From Pseudophaeobacter sp. (lineage in GTDB: Bacteria > Pseudomonadota > Alphaproteobacteria > Rhodobacterales > Rhodobacteraceae): DNA of 64,000 bases. Below are positions 17,372 through 27,029 of the stretch, one piece after another (the stretch's first letter is position 1; each line of letters starts with the position of its first letter). Under the pieces are notes generated by a model. It had not been told where the DNA came from, did no database searches, and worked only from the letters and a program-made list of their open reading frames with translations. Both the position numbers and the translations under genes were made by a program. The stretch covers positions 124,001 to 188,000 of the forward strand of contig JALUXC010000003.1 of the NCBI GenBank assembly GCA_027019165.1, written 5' to 3'.

Positions 17372-18199
17372 TCAGTCAAATAAACCTGCAATCCGCTCTT
17401 TCAGCGAGAGTTTTGTGCCCGCAGCCCTGTCCGTTCCGCCTTTTGCAGCGGCGCCGAGATCCCCGCGGGCAACCGGACGCAGCGCCCCCGAAGCGGTTCG
17501 GCGCGCGGGCATAGCCACAGCGGGGGGTGGCACTGCGGCCGGATCAGCCGTTTTTGCCTCAGGCTGCGGGGCAGAGGCGGCGCGGGTTCGCCGGGCCATC
17601 TGCTCAAGCAGTTCGGCGCCGCGCTCCCCCAAAAGCGGGCTTTGCTCTGGTGCATAAAGCGCCAACAGCACGACATGGCCGTCCTCCAAAAAGGCGCCGC
17701 GCCAGTGTTCCGGGCTGGCGCCGCGCGCACCGTGACCTGCCATGTCCAGTTTTACCAGTGGCAAGCTGCCGCTCCTGCGCTCTTCCAGAACATGCGCTCC
17801 GGGGACGCTGGCTGCCAGATCCGCCGCGGACGGCCCGGCAGCGCCAGACGGCGCCTTGCCAAGAGTGGCCGTAATGACAGCGCTTTTGCCAAAGCCTGAA
17901 AATACGCCACCAAGGCCGAGCCTGTCGCAGCGGGGCAGAAGCGCAAAGCCACTGGCCGCATCCCGGCGCAGCATCTTCTTGTCAAAGCAGTAACCCGAAG
18001 GGGCCGCGAGAACCACATCGGCACCTTTCATGGCGACTTCGGTCAACCCCGTTTCACGGGCACCGGCACCGGCACCGGCACTGGCAAAGGACAATCCGCC
18101 CTCCGGAAATTCGCTACAGGCGCCGAGCAAGGCATAGAGCGCCAGTGCCGACAGGAGCGGAGCGCGCCGCCAGCGTGGAAACAGCGGGGGATGAGGCAT
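17372..18199 (-). CDS. Hypothetical lipoprotein, 275 aa
   Basis: Predicted lipoprotein. From the ATG at 18199 it reads MPHPPLFPRWRRAPLLSALALYALLGAC, giving a signal peptide with lipobox LGAC. The mature part includes SGYCFDKKMLRRDAASGFALLPRCD, two cysteines that could pair, and an Ala/Pro-rich linker (QPEAKTADPAAVPPPAVAMP) before a basic C-terminal helix KLSLKERIAGLFD. Function unknown. It lies upstream of the 16526-17287 gene in the same direction with an 84-base gap. Confidence 0.68.
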   Translation of the reverse strand: MPHPPLFPRWRRAPLLSALALYALLGACSEFPEGGLSFASAGAGAGARETGLTEVAMKGADVVLAAPSGYCFDKKMLRRDAASGFALLPRCDRLGLGGVFSGFGKSAVITATLGKAPSGAAGPSAADLAASVPGAHVLEERRSGSLPLVKLDMAGHGARGASPEHWRGAFLEDGHVVLLALYAPEQSPLLGERGAELLEQMARRTRAASAPQPEAKTADPAAVPPPAVAMPARRTASGALRPVARGDLGAAAKGGTDRAAGTKLSLKERIAGLFD

Positions 18200-18463
18200 A
18201 TCCTGCCCTATGGTCGCTCTCTTGCCCAGCTTTGCTGCTCCCACGGCGTTGGCTTTTCTTTCTGCGCCCCAAAGGGATAGATGCCGCAACCTTTCAGGAC
18301 AAGAGATAAGCTCTTCTCCCACTGCGACACCTTGTCAAAATGCCCTCTGCTGCCTAATTTCGCTGGATTGTTTTTGACTGCGGAGAGTACTGCCTGCGGT
18401 TCGAAATGGTGATTGTTTCAGCGTGGCTTTGTGGCGACGGCACAGGTAAGACCGGGTGGCATC

Positions 18464-21400
18464 ATGACATCGACGAAATCCGGGGCCTACTCCGACAGGG
18501 CGCAGGCTTTGCCCGCCTCTTTGTTTGCCTTCATCTGGGCGCATTCACGCCGTCAGCAATTCCTGTTGCTTGCGCTCACTGTCCTGACCTTCCCCTTTCT
18601 CTACGCCAGTCTTGAGCTGCCAAAGCGGATCATCAACGATGCCATCGGCGCCGAGACGCCACTGATTGAGGTCTGGGGCGGGCATCAGGTGGCGCAGGTC
18701 GACTACCTTTTGCTGCTGTGCCTGGCCTTCCTCGGAGCGGTTCTGCTGGGCGGAATGATGAAAATGCGGCTCAACACGATGAAGGGCATCGTGGCGGAAC
18801 GTTTGCTCAGGCGCCTGCGCTACACGCTCATCAGCCGCATGATCCGCTTCCCGCGACCCTATTTCCGCACCACCAGTCAGGGTGAGCTGGTGTCGATGAT
18901 CACATCGGAAAGCGAACCCATGGGCGGGCTTATGGGCGATGCTGTGGCGCAACCGGTGTTTCAGCTGGGTCAGATGCTGACCATCGTGACATTTCTGTTC
19001 ATGCAAAGCCTCTGGTTCGGGCTGGTGTCGGTCGCTCTCATCCCCTTGCAGGCCTGGCTCATCCCGATGCTGCAGCGCCAGATCAACCTCTTGAACAAGG
19101 ACCGTATTCACGAAGTACGGATGCTCGCGGCCGAGATCGGAGAAACCGCCGCAGGGATAGAGGATCTGCGCGCCAATGGCGGCTGGCGTTATCGGCTGGC
19201 GCAGGTCTCGGACCGGCTCGGGCGCCTTTTCGAGATCCGCCGCCGGATCTACACCAAAAAGTACTTCATGAAGTTCCTCAACAACATGATCGGCCACCTG
19301 ACACCTTTCCTGTTCTACTCGGCTGGCGGCGTTCTGGCGATCCGGGGAGAGATTACCGTGGGGGCGCTGGTGGCGGCGCTGGCGGCCTACAAGGATCTGT
19401 CGGCCCCCTGGAAAGAACTTCTGACCTATTACAACCAGGTGCAGGACATGTCCCTGCGCTGGAAGATCATGATCGACCGCTTTGCCCCGCGCGGCATGAT
19501 CGATGCGGCTCTGATCGAGGGAGAGCCGGATGACATACCGCATCTGCGCGGGGATATCGAGGTGCGCGGAGTCTCGGTGCGCGATGGTGATGGCAATATC
19601 GTGCTTGAGGATATCTCCCTGACGATTCCGGCGGGCAGCCGCGTTGCCATCAAAAGCTCCAGCGACAGTGCGCGCGCCGCTTTTGGCCAGTTGCTAACCC
19701 GCGAAATCCTGCCCTCACGCGGGGTGATCGAGGTGGCCGGGCATCGTCTGGACCGGCTCCATCAGGGTGTGATCGCGGCCCGCATCGGCTATGCCTATTC
19801 GCATCCCTACCTGTTCTCGGGGTCTTTGGGGGACAATGTGCTGATGCCGCTGCGCAGCCGTCCCGGCACTATCAGCCGTGACCACGCCACCTTGCGCAAA
19901 CAGGCCGAAGCCAAGCGGGCCGGCAATAGCGGTGATCTGTTGGAGGCTGATTGGGTCAATCCAGAACTGGCCGGCTTGGGCTCCGAAGGGGATCTGCGCG
20001 ACTGGTGGTTCCAGCTGATCGAGGCGATGGGCATCGACGAGCAATTGTTCCAGCGCACTCTGCATGCCCGTTTCGAAGGCGGCGCCCACCCGGCGCTGGT
20101 GCAGCATATCATTCGTCTGCGCCCGGTCATCCGCGAGCGCCTGCAAGAGGCGGGCCTTGCCGAAGTCGTGCACCATTTTGACCCTGAGCGGTTCAACCCG
20201 GCGGTGCCTCTTGCCAGCAATATCCTCTTTGCGGTGCCGACCCGCGATGTCCCGGTGGAAGAGCTCATCGCCCCCGGCGGGCTGCTGCTGCGTCTGATCC
20301 GCGAACAGGGTCTCAGCGCCGACACCATGGCCATCGGCCTTGGCGTGGTGGACACCCTGATCAAGACCTTTGGCCGCGAGGATACGGACCATCCCCTGTT
20401 CCAGCGCCTAGGGCTGGACGAAGACCTTTATCGGCGCCTGTGCAGCGCGGCCGAACAGTTCACCGCCCAAGGCAGCGGTGGCATGACCGAGGAGGAGCAG
20501 GCGCTTTTGATGACCGTGCCCTTCCTGCTGAGCGAAGAGCAGATCGGATCAAGCCTGCCGGAGGCCTTCAAGGCGCGCATTCTCAAGATCCGCAAAAACC
20601 ACGCCGCGCGGCTGATCGCTGAGACCGAGGGTCTGTTCCAACCTCTGAAACAACACGCCTATTTCGCCCGGCTGTCGGTGCTTGAAAATGCGCTCTTTGG
20701 GCGTATTTCGCTGCGGGCCGGGGCGCGGGCAGCACAGGTCGAGGCTGTCGTGGCTGAGGCGTTGAAATCTCATGGCCTGCAAAAACGCCTGGCGCTGATC
20801 CTCTATGATCTGCCGACCGGCCTTGGCGGCTCGATGCTGGAGCCGGTGTTCCAGGAACGCGCCGCCTTCACCCGCGCGGCCATCAAGCGGCCTGACATCC
20901 TGATCCTCGACAAGGCGCTGGCCAGTCACAGCGCCGAAAACCGCCTGCGCACCCGCGATCGTCTGCGGGATCTGATGCCAAAGACCACCATGATTTTCAT
21001 GGAGGATCATATCCGGCATCCAGAACGATATGATCTTTACTTCGAGATCCGCGACGGGCGGATCGATGGGGTGAAACGGCGAGCGGAGAGCGTTCCTGAG
21101 GGGGCCGCCGCCACCGATTTTGCGGCCAAGTTCGATATTATTGCCGCAACCGATCTCTTTGCCCGGCTCGATACCCGCAACCAGCGGCTATTGGCGTTTT
21201 CGGCAGGCTGGCACGAGGTGCCTGCAGGCGAGCGGGTGTTTGCCGCCGGCGAGAGCGGCGATGCTGTCTACCTTTGCCTGTCGGGCCGGGCCGAGCTGAG
21301 ATGGCCGAACGCCCCGGCCGGGGCCCCGCCTGTTTCGGTAATCGAACCGGGGCGGCTGATTGGCGATCTGGCGGTGATCATGAATGATGCGCGCAAGATG

Positions 21401-21622
21401 GATCTTTTTGCCGCCGAGGATTGCCGGTTTCTGCGCATCGGGGCTGCAGAGTACAAGGCGGTGATCGAAAGCGATATCAACGTGGCCCTGCGCCTGCTAG
21501 AGACCGTTGCGGGCCATCTGTCGAGCGCCGGGGACAGGATGCTTTCGATGGCGCAGCAAAGCGCACAAGGCGAGGTGCGAGGCTCGGCGCCCGGCGCAGG
21601 GCAGGGACCAAAAAAGGACTAG
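18464..21622 (+). CDS. ABC exporter-like membrane protein with degenerate ATPase motifs and C-terminal cNMP-binding domain
   Basis: About 1,052 residues. The N-terminal six-helix ABC exporter domain (about residues 25-330) is well kept. Where Walker A should be, the protein reads VAIKSSSDSARAAF, without GxxGxGKST. A Q-loop-like segment (YSHPYLFSGSLGDNVLMP) is followed by a roughly 280-residue insertion. A second Q-loop-like piece (YFARLSVLENALFG), a poor signature (GLGGSMLEPVFQER) and ILILDKALASHS, with lysine replacing the catalytic glutamate, come next. Residues about 905-1025 form a Crp-like cyclic-nucleotide domain (PGRLIGDLAVIMNDARKMDL). ATP hydrolysis is doubtful. The ATG at 18464 is chosen over a TTG at 18413. 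A CPBP protease gene follows after 6 bases. Confidence 0.85.
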   Translation: MTSTKSGAYSDRAQALPASLFAFIWAHSRRQQFLLLALTVLTFPFLYASLELPKRIINDAIGAETPLIEVWGGHQVAQVDYLLLLCLAFLGAVLLGGMMKMRLNTMKGIVAERLLRRLRYTLISRMIRFPRPYFRTTSQGELVSMITSESEPMGGLMGDAVAQPVFQLGQMLTIVTFLFMQSLWFGLVSVALIPLQAWLIPMLQRQINLLNKDRIHEVRMLAAEIGETAAGIEDLRANGGWRYRLAQVSDRLGRLFEIRRRIYTKKYFMKFLNNMIGHLTPFLFYSAGGVLAIRGEITVGALVAALAAYKDLSAPWKELLTYYNQVQDMSLRWKIMIDRFAPRGMIDAALIEGEPDDIPHLRGDIEVRGVSVRDGDGNIVLEDISLTIPAGSRVAIKSSSDSARAAFGQLLTREILPSRGVIEVAGHRLDRLHQGVIAARIGYAYSHPYLFSGSLGDNVLMPLRSRPGTISRDHATLRKQAEAKRAGNSGDLLEADWVNPELAGLGSEGDLRDWWFQLIEAMGIDEQLFQRTLHARFEGGAHPALVQHIIRLRPVIRERLQEAGLAEVVHHFDPERFNPAVPLASNILFAVPTRDVPVEELIAPGGLLLRLIREQGLSADTMAIGLGVVDTLIKTFGREDTDHPLFQRLGLDEDLYRRLCSAAEQFTAQGSGGMTEEEQALLMTVPFLLSEEQIGSSLPEAFKARILKIRKNHAARLIAETEGLFQPLKQHAYFARLSVLENALFGRISLRAGARAAQVEAVVAEALKSHGLQKRLALILYDLPTGLGGSMLEPVFQERAAFTRAAIKRPDILILDKALASHSAENRLRTRDRLRDLMPKTTMIFMEDHIRHPERYDLYFEIRDGRIDGVKRRAESVPEGAAATDFAAKFDIIAATDLFARLDTRNQRLLAFSAGWHEVPAGERVFAAGESGDAVYLCLSGRAELRWPNAPAGAPPVSVIEPGRLIGDLAVIMNDARKMDLFAAEDCRFLRIGAAEYKAVIESDINVALRLLETVAGHLSSAGDRMLSMAQQSAQGEVRGSAPGAGQGPKKD

Positions 21623-21628
21623 GAGTCG

Positions 21629-22519
21629 ATGCTGGAACGGCAGAATTACACCGCCCATGAGGCGCTGGTGCGCGGCGCGCGGGCCAAGCCAGAGCTGTGG
21701 CGGCTGGGGGTCGGCCTTGTCCTTGTCTACCTGATCGCATTTGCGCTCTCTTCGGTTGCCTTGCCCATCCTGGCGGTGCTGTTTCCCGGCACCTGGCTGA
21801 GTGGGATGGCCGATGGCAGCACGCCCGGTGCGATGCTGGTGCTGCTTGGCGGGTTTGGGTTCATCATCCTTGGCGTCGCGCTCAGCGCACGGCTGTTGCA
21901 GGACCGCCCTTTCACGTCGGTCATCGGCCAGCCGCGCCCTTTGATCCGCCAGTTCCTGCGGGTGAGCCTTTACCTCTTGGGCCTCGGTATCGTTCTGTCA
22001 CTGCTTCCGCCTTATGAGATGGGCGCGCCGATGGAGCCGAACCTGCCGTTCGGGACATGGCTGGCCTTTCTGCCTTTCTCGCTGCTGGTTGTTCTGATCC
22101 AGACCAGCGCCGAGGAGATTCTCTTTCGCGGCTACATCCAGCAAGGCCTTGCGGCGCGGTTCAAAAGCCCCCTGATCTGGCTTGTGCTGCCTTCGGCCCT
22201 GTTTGCGCTGGGCCATTTCCTGCCGGACGAGGCTGGGGACAATGCGGTTCTGATCGCTCTTTGGGCCGGGATCTTTGGTTGTCTGATGGCGGATCTGACC
22301 GCGCGTGCCGGCACGCTTGGCCCTGCCATCGCTGTGCATTTCTTCAACAATGTCACGGCGCTGCTGCTCTTTGCTTCGCCGAGCAGTCTTTTCGGGTTGT
22401 CGCTTTATCTGCAGCCTTTTGCCATGTCCGATGCCGAGGCTTTGCGCCCCTGGATCGCGGTGGACTTTGCCGTGATGCTGGTCACCTGGCTTGCTGCGCG
22501 CCTCGCGATAAGGCGCTGA
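21629..22519 (+). CDS. CPBP family intramembrane glutamic protease
   Basis: Polytopic membrane protein of 296 residues with about seven or eight hydrophobic segments. The three CPBP (Abi/Rce1-type) motifs are present: SAEEILFRGYIQQ (EExxxR, about residues 155-168), ALGHFLPDEAG (about 195-205) and AVHFFNNVTA (about 232-241). It likely cleaves a membrane substrate. It begins 6 bases after the degenerate ABC-cNMP gene, so the two probably form one functional unit; CPBP proteases often accompany export or maturation systems. Confidence 0.88.
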   Translation: MLERQNYTAHEALVRGARAKPELWRLGVGLVLVYLIAFALSSVALPILAVLFPGTWLSGMADGSTPGAMLVLLGGFGFIILGVALSARLLQDRPFTSVIGQPRPLIRQFLRVSLYLLGLGIVLSLLPPYEMGAPMEPNLPFGTWLAFLPFSLLVVLIQTSAEEILFRGYIQQGLAARFKSPLIWLVLPSALFALGHFLPDEAGDNAVLIALWAGIFGCLMADLTARAGTLGPAIAVHFFNNVTALLLFASPSSLFGLSLYLQPFAMSDAEALRPWIAVDFAVMLVTWLAARLAIRR

Positions 22520-22548
22520 TTGCATTTAGAGGCGATGGGGCTTATCTG

Positions 22549-22566
22549 AGGGGCCAAACAGCCCCT
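22549..22566 (+). other. Short hairpin before accD
   Basis: AGGGGC-CAAACA-GCCCCT, a perfect six-base stem between the CPBP stop and the accD ATG at 22580. There is no T-run, so it may be a weak terminator or an mRNA 5' structure. Confidence 0.4.
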
Positions 22567-22579
22567 ACAGAGGCATGAT

Positions 22580-23539
22580 ATGAACTGGATCACCAACTAC
22601 GTCCGCCCGCGGATCAACTCGATCTTCTCGCGCCGCGAGGTCCCGGAAAACCTGTGGACCAAATGCGACGAGTGCGGCACCATGCTGTTTCACCGCGAGT
22701 TGAAAGACAATCTGAACGTCTGCACCAACTGCGGCCATCACATGCACATCACGCCGCGCGACCGGTTCAAGGCCCTGTTTGACGGCGGGATCTTTGCCGA
22801 GGTCGCGGTGCCCGAGCCGCTGGCGGATCCGCTGAAGTTCCGTGATCAGAAAAAATACCCCGACCGCATGAAGGCGGCGCAGAAAAAGACCGGCGAGAAA
22901 GAAGCCATGCTGGTGGCTGCTGGTGAAATGGGCCGCACGCCCATCGTGGCCGTGGCGCAGGATTTCTCCTTCATGGGCGGCTCCATGGGGATGTATGTGG
23001 GCAATGCGATCATTGCCGCCGCCGAAGAGGCAGTAAAACTGGGGCGACCGCTGATCCTGTTTTCGGCCGCGGGCGGCGCGCGCATGCAGGAAGGCATCCT
23101 GTCGCTGATGCAGATGCCGCGCACCACCGTCGCCGTTCAGATGCTCAAAGAGGCAGGTCTGCCTTACATCGTGGTTCTGACCCATCCCACCACCGGCGGC
23201 GTCACCGCGTCTTATGCGATGCTGGGGGATGTACATATTTCCGAGCCGAACGCGCTGATCTGCTTTGCCGGCCCGCGCGTGATCGAGCAGACCATCCGCG
23301 AGAAACTGCCCGATGGCTTCCAGCGTGCGGAATACCTCTTGGATCACGGCATGCTGGACCGGGTGACCCCGCGCACCGAGATGCGCGAAGAACTGATCAC
23401 CATCCTGCGCATGCTGATGGGCTTGCCGCCGCAGGTGATGGGCGACCTGCCGGCGCCGGGAGAAGCTGAAGATCTGCCCGCGCCCGAGGTCGAAAGTGGC
23501 GCGGAATCTGCCGCAGATGCAGAGGCCGAGGGCAAGTAA
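22580..23539 (+). CDS. accD: Acetyl-CoA carboxylase carboxyltransferase subunit beta
   Basis: Transfers the carboxyl group from biotin to acetyl-CoA to form malonyl-CoA for fatty-acid synthesis, together with AccA. The 319-residue protein has the zinc ribbon with CDECGTMLF and [10 protein letters not shown] (about residues 28-57) and the crotonase-like core with [15 protein letters not shown] and [13 protein letters not shown]. The C-terminal 30 residues are acidic and low in complexity. It precedes folC, the common accD-folC order, but a terminator-like hairpin lies between them. Confidence 0.97.
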   Translation: MNWITNYVRPRINSIFSRREVPENLWTKCDECGTMLFHRELKDNLNVCTNCGHHMHITPRDRFKALFDGGIFAEVAVPEPLADPLKFRDQKKYPDRMKAAQKKTGEKEAMLVAAGEMGRTPIVAVAQDFSFMGGSMGMYVGNAIIAAAEEAVKLGRPLILFSAAGGARMQEGILSLMQMPRTTVAVQMLKEAGLPYIVVLTHPTTGGVTASYAMLGDVHISEPNALICFAGPRVIEQTIREKLPDGFQRAEYLLDHGMLDRVTPRTEMREELITILRMLMGLPPQVMGDLPAPGEAEDLPAPEVESGAESAADAEAEGK

Positions 23540-23581
23540 CCCTGTCATAGAAGACGTGCACCCGCGCCGGGTGCTGTGCTA

Positions 23582-23615
23582 CGCCCGTCTGCCTGATCCG
23601 GCGGGCGGGCGTTTT
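23582..23615 (+). terminator. Terminator or attenuator between accD and folC
   Basis: A 12-base stem CGCCCGTCTGCC / GGCGGGCGGGCG (two G-U pairs) with loop TGATCC, followed by TTTT. It ends 25 bases before the folC ATG, so it could end accD transcription or attenuate read-through. Confidence 0.82.
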
Positions 23616-23640
23616 CATCAGATCCGGGTAGGAGCGCCCC

Positions 23641-24915
23641 ATGACGCAAGCGAGTTCTGACGCCATCCTCGACCGCATGATGGCCTTGCATCCAAAGATC
23701 ATCGATCTGACCCTTGATCGGGTCTGGCGGCTATTGGAGGCAATCGACAATCCGCAGGACCGCTTGCCGCCGGTCATTCACATCGCCGGAACCAATGGCA
23801 AGGGGTCGACCCAGGCGATGATCCGGGCCGGTCTTGAGGGCGCCGGGAAGGCGGTTCATGCCTATACCTCTCCGCATCTGGCGCGGTTTCATGAACGAAT
23901 CCGTCTGGCGGGTGAGCTGATTTCCGAAGACCACCTGACAGAGGTTCTGGACGAATGCTACGCGGCCAATGGCGGTGAGGATATCACCTATTTCGAAATC
24001 ACCACCTGTGCGGCCCTTCTGGCCTTTGCCCGAACCCCGGCCGATTACACGCTCCTGGAGGTTGGGCTTGGCGGGCGGCTCGATGCCACCAATGCGATCG
24101 CCAAACCTGCCCTGTCGGTGATCACGCCGGTGTCGATCGATCATGAGCAGTTCCTTGGCAATACCATCGCCAAGATCGCAGGCGAAAAGGCCGGGATCAT
24201 CAAGCGCGGCGTGCCGGTGGTGGTCGGCCCGCAGGCGGATGAGGCGATGGAGGTGATCGAGGAGGTCGCCGCCCGCCATGGCGCGCCGGTGATTGCCCAT
24301 GGTCAGCACTGGCATGTCTACACAGAGCGCGGGCGGCTGGTCTTTCAGGATGAAACGGGATTGCTTGATCTGCCCATGCCCGCGCTGATCGGCGCTCATC
24401 AGGTGCAGAATGCCGGGATCGCCCTGGCGGCTCTGCGCCATCTGGGGATGGATGAGGCGGCCTGCGAGGCGGCTTTGACGCGCGCCACCTGGCCTGCGCG
24501 GATGCAGCGGCTGAAAACCGGCCCGCTGGTGGAGGCGGCAGCGGGCGCCGAGCTGTGGCTGGATGGCGGGCACAATGCGGCGGCAGGTGTGGCCTTGGCG
24601 GATGTGCTGGCTGGGCTGCCAAAGCGCCCCACGCATCTCATTTGCGGGATGCTGAACACCAAGGACGTGACCGGCTACATGGCGCCGCTTGCGCCCCATG
24701 TGGAGAGCCTGACGGCGATCTCGATCCCCGGCGAGGCGGCAACGCTCACCGCAGAAGAGACCGAGGCAGCGGCGAAATCCGTGGGCATCACGGCCAGCCG
24801 CGCCGAAGGCGCTCTATCGGCGCTCAAGGCGATTGTCGCCAAGGATCCGGCGGTGCGGGTGCTGATCTGCGGCTCGCTCTATCTTGCGGGCAATACCCTC
24901 CGCGAGAACGGCTGA
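23641..24915 (+). CDS. folC: Dihydrofolate/folylpolyglutamate synthase
   Basis: Cytoplasmic ligase that adds glutamate to dihydropteroate and extends folate polyglutamate tails. At 424 residues it is of normal length. The Mur-ligase-like P-loop HIAGTNGKGSTQAM lies at about residues 47-60. It is followed by YTSPHLARFHERI, the YFEITTCAALLAFA region, EVGLGGRLDATN (about 142-153) and GEKAGIIKRGVPVV. The C-terminal domain carries LWLDGGHNAAAG. A GGAGCG site precedes the ATG. Confidence 0.95.
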   Translation: MTQASSDAILDRMMALHPKIIDLTLDRVWRLLEAIDNPQDRLPPVIHIAGTNGKGSTQAMIRAGLEGAGKAVHAYTSPHLARFHERIRLAGELISEDHLTEVLDECYAANGGEDITYFEITTCAALLAFARTPADYTLLEVGLGGRLDATNAIAKPALSVITPVSIDHEQFLGNTIAKIAGEKAGIIKRGVPVVVGPQADEAMEVIEEVAARHGAPVIAHGQHWHVYTERGRLVFQDETGLLDLPMPALIGAHQVQNAGIALAALRHLGMDEAACEAALTRATWPARMQRLKTGPLVEAAAGAELWLDGGHNAAAGVALADVLAGLPKRPTHLICGMLNTKDVTGYMAPLAPHVESLTAISIPGEAATLTAEETEAAAKSVGITASRAEGALSALKAIVAKDPAVRVLICGSLYLAGNTLRENG

Positions 24916-24929
24916 GGGTTCTGGCAAGA

Positions 24930-25005
24930 GGGCGTGCTCCCGCCCGTCTTCGATCTTGCGATCTCATCCCGTTGGGCCCGGCGCCGCTGACGCGGCGCGG
25001 GTCGG
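24930..25005 (+). repeat. Structured intergenic element, copy B
   Basis: Block CTCCCGCCCGTC (24937-24948), a short GATC-TTGC-GATC stem, block CCCGTTGGGC (24968-24977), then a strong hairpin GCGCCGC-TGAC-GCGGCGC (24981-24998). It lies just after folC and before the convergent gene 25025-25450. Confidence 0.65.
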
Positions 25006-25024
25006 AGCAGCCGGATCTGTGTTC

Positions 25025-25450
25025 TCAGGATCTATCGTGAAGCAGGGCACGGGCCTGTTCGATGGCGGCCAGCCGCTCTATCGATCTGATATCCTGCCCG
25101 ACCAGCCGGACGCCACCAAAGAGCGTTGTCGCCGAGCCAATCGCCGTGAGCGCCATGGATATGAGCGCGGGGACACCGAGAGGCGTGGTGAGAAAGCCAA
25201 AGCCAAGAACCGTCGCCGTCCACCCCCCGCCGGCCAGGACATACTCGATTACGGGAGGGGCCTTGTTCAGCTCACGTTGTCTGGCCTGCAAGAGGATATC
25301 TGCCCAGAACCGGGGCCGGGTCTGGTCGGCAGGATGGGGGTGTCGGTCGAGACCGGTCCAGATCAGGATATCCGCCGGGTTCTTCACCAAAGCCGCAACA
25401 ATCTTGTCCAGATCGTCGGGGCTTGCCGTGTTGAGAACGGGCGGTTTCAT
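25025..25450 (-). CDS. Small putative membrane protein, 141 aa
   Basis: Not recognised. The N-terminal 80 residues are soluble (MKPPVLNTASPDDLDKIV...); two hydrophobic segments follow (about residues 68-112: VIEYVLAGGGWTATVLGFGF and VPALISMALTAIGSATTLFG), then a charged C-terminal tail. It lies 6 bases after the stop of 25457-25849 in the same direction, so the two are likely an operon encoding paired membrane proteins. Confidence 0.65.
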   Translation of the reverse strand: MKPPVLNTASPDDLDKIVAALVKNPADILIWTGLDRHPHPADQTRPRFWADILLQARQRELNKAPPVIEYVLAGGGWTATVLGFGFLTTPLGVPALISMALTAIGSATTLFGGVRLVGQDIRSIERLAAIEQARALLHDRS

Positions 25451-25456
25451 CCGAAG

Positions 25457-25849
25457 CTAGTGTTTTTCTGCGCTTTGCGCGAGCGCGGCCTGGATGACCT
25501 CTTTCTGGTCAAGGCTGGCTGCTTTGGCGGCGGCATGCGGATCACGCGCATCGATCCGGGCGATTGTCTGGTGAAGACGGCCTTCAAGAGCAAAGGCCAA
25601 TCGCCTGCGTCGCATGCGCACGCCAACAACTGTCATTACGACCACAATGGCGACGGCCAGCCCGCCAAGCGCGACCAGATTGCCGTAGTCCACTCCGGGC
25701 ATGGCCTCTCTGAAGGCAAAGACCGACGCGCCATAGGCCACCGTGGTGCAGAACCCGTTCCAAACGGCCGACGACCAGGCCTGCCCCACCAGATCATCAT
25801 GCAGGTTGCTTTGGGAACTCAGGGCTGTTGAGGCGGCATCATTTGGCAT
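25457..25849 (-). CDS. Small putative membrane protein, 130 aa
   Basis: Not recognised. From the ATG at 25849 it begins MPNDAASTALSSQSNLHDDL. It contains one or two hydrophobic helices (VWNGFCTTVAYGASVFAF and LVALGGLAVAIVVVMTVVGV), a very basic patch MRRRRLAF right after the second, which fixes the cytoplasmic side, and a helical C-terminus. A longer frame exists upstream, but the GGAGGG ribosome site before 25849 supports the shorter start. Paired with 25025-25450. Confidence 0.65.
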   Translation of the reverse strand: MPNDAASTALSSQSNLHDDLVGQAWSSAVWNGFCTTVAYGASVFAFREAMPGVDYGNLVALGGLAVAIVVVMTVVGVRMRRRRLAFALEGRLHQTIARIDARDPHAAAKAASLDQKEVIQAALAQSAEKH

Positions 25850-25898
25850 GTTTCGGACCCTCCTTTGGGAAAGAGAGTAAGCCCGATACGCCGCATTT

Positions 25899-26966
25899 TC
25901 AACTTTGGCCCCAGTCCTTGTCCTGCATTTCGCGCAGGCGGGAGGCGGTGCGTTCGAATTCGAATGCGCCGTCGCCTTCGACATAGAGGTATTCAGGCTC
26001 GGCGGCTGCGGTGCAGATCAGCCGCACCTGCGCTTCATACAATGCATCGATCAGGGTAACGAAACGCTTGGCCTCGTTGAAGTTGCTGCGCGACAGGCGG
26101 GGGATGTCCTCGAGCACCAGTACCTTGACCTCTTCGGCAATGGCAAGGTAGTCGCCCGGTCCCAGCATCTTGCCGCAAAGGTCATAGAATGTCGCCCGTG
26201 CAACCCCGTTGCGGAAACCGGGCAGGACCACCTCGCGGCCCTTGACCTCAAGCGTCAGTGGCTGGGCATCGCCGCCCGACAGATCCTCCCAGATGGCACG
26301 TATCTGGGCGCGGGAGTCGGCATTGACGGGGGAGAAATAGACCGGCGAACCTTTGAGCCGGTCCTGCCGGTAATCCACCGGGCTGACCATCTCCCAGACC
26401 TGCATCTTTTCCTTGATGAGGTCGATGAAAGGCAGGAACAGCTGGCGGTTGAGGCCGTTCTTGTAAAGGTCATCCGGCACCCGGTTCGAGGTGGTGACGA
26501 CGGTGACGCCCGCCTCGAACAGCGCCTCGAACAGGCGACCGACGATCATCGCATCGGTGATATCGGTGATCTGCATCTCGTCGAATGCCAGAAGGCGCAC
26601 CGAGTCCGCGACCTCCTTGGCGACCGGCGCCAGAGCATCCTGTACGCCCTGCTGGCGCGCCTCGTGCATCTTGGCGTGGATTTCTTGCATGAAGGCGTGG
26701 AAATGCACCCGCCGCGCCGGGATGCCCTCCAGACTGTCGACAAAGAGATCCATCAGCATGGATTTGCCGCGCCCGACCCCGCCCCAAAGGTAGAGCCCCT
26801 TGACCTCAGGCCGGACCGCCTTGCGGAAGAGGCCGCGCTTTACCGGCGGCGCCATGAGGCCCGATGCGATGCGGTCAAATTCCGGCAACACCGCCTCTTG
26901 CGCCGGATCCGGGCGGATCTGGCCTGCTTCGCTGCGGGTCTGATAAAGCGCGCTAACCTGGGTCAT
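25899..26966 (-). CDS. zapE: Cell division protein ZapE (AFG1-like ATPase)
   Basis: P-loop ATPase of the AFG1/LACE1/ZapE family, 355 residues. Walker A is LWGGVGRGKSMLMDLF (about residues 60-75) and Walker B is LLAFDEMQITDITDA (about 123-137), followed by VVTTSNRVPDDLYKNG (about 155-170) and the family C-terminus with LSRSNFNEAKRFVTLIDALYE. In E. coli ZapE acts at the constricting Z-ring; AFG1 homologues help turn over respiratory-complex subunits. Divergent from 27099-27659. Confidence 0.93.
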   Translation of the reverse strand: MTQVSALYQTRSEAGQIRPDPAQEAVLPEFDRIASGLMAPPVKRGLFRKAVRPEVKGLYLWGGVGRGKSMLMDLFVDSLEGIPARRVHFHAFMQEIHAKMHEARQQGVQDALAPVAKEVADSVRLLAFDEMQITDITDAMIVGRLFEALFEAGVTVVTTSNRVPDDLYKNGLNRQLFLPFIDLIKEKMQVWEMVSPVDYRQDRLKGSPVYFSPVNADSRAQIRAIWEDLSGGDAQPLTLEVKGREVVLPGFRNGVARATFYDLCGKMLGPGDYLAIAEEVKVLVLEDIPRLSRSNFNEAKRFVTLIDALYEAQVRLICTAAAEPEYLYVEGDGAFEFERTASRLREMQDKDWGQS

Positions 26967-27029
26967 GGGCCAGCCATAGCGCGCGGCGCCGGGGATGGGA
27001 AGATTGGGAGTTGATTGGAACGGATCGTG

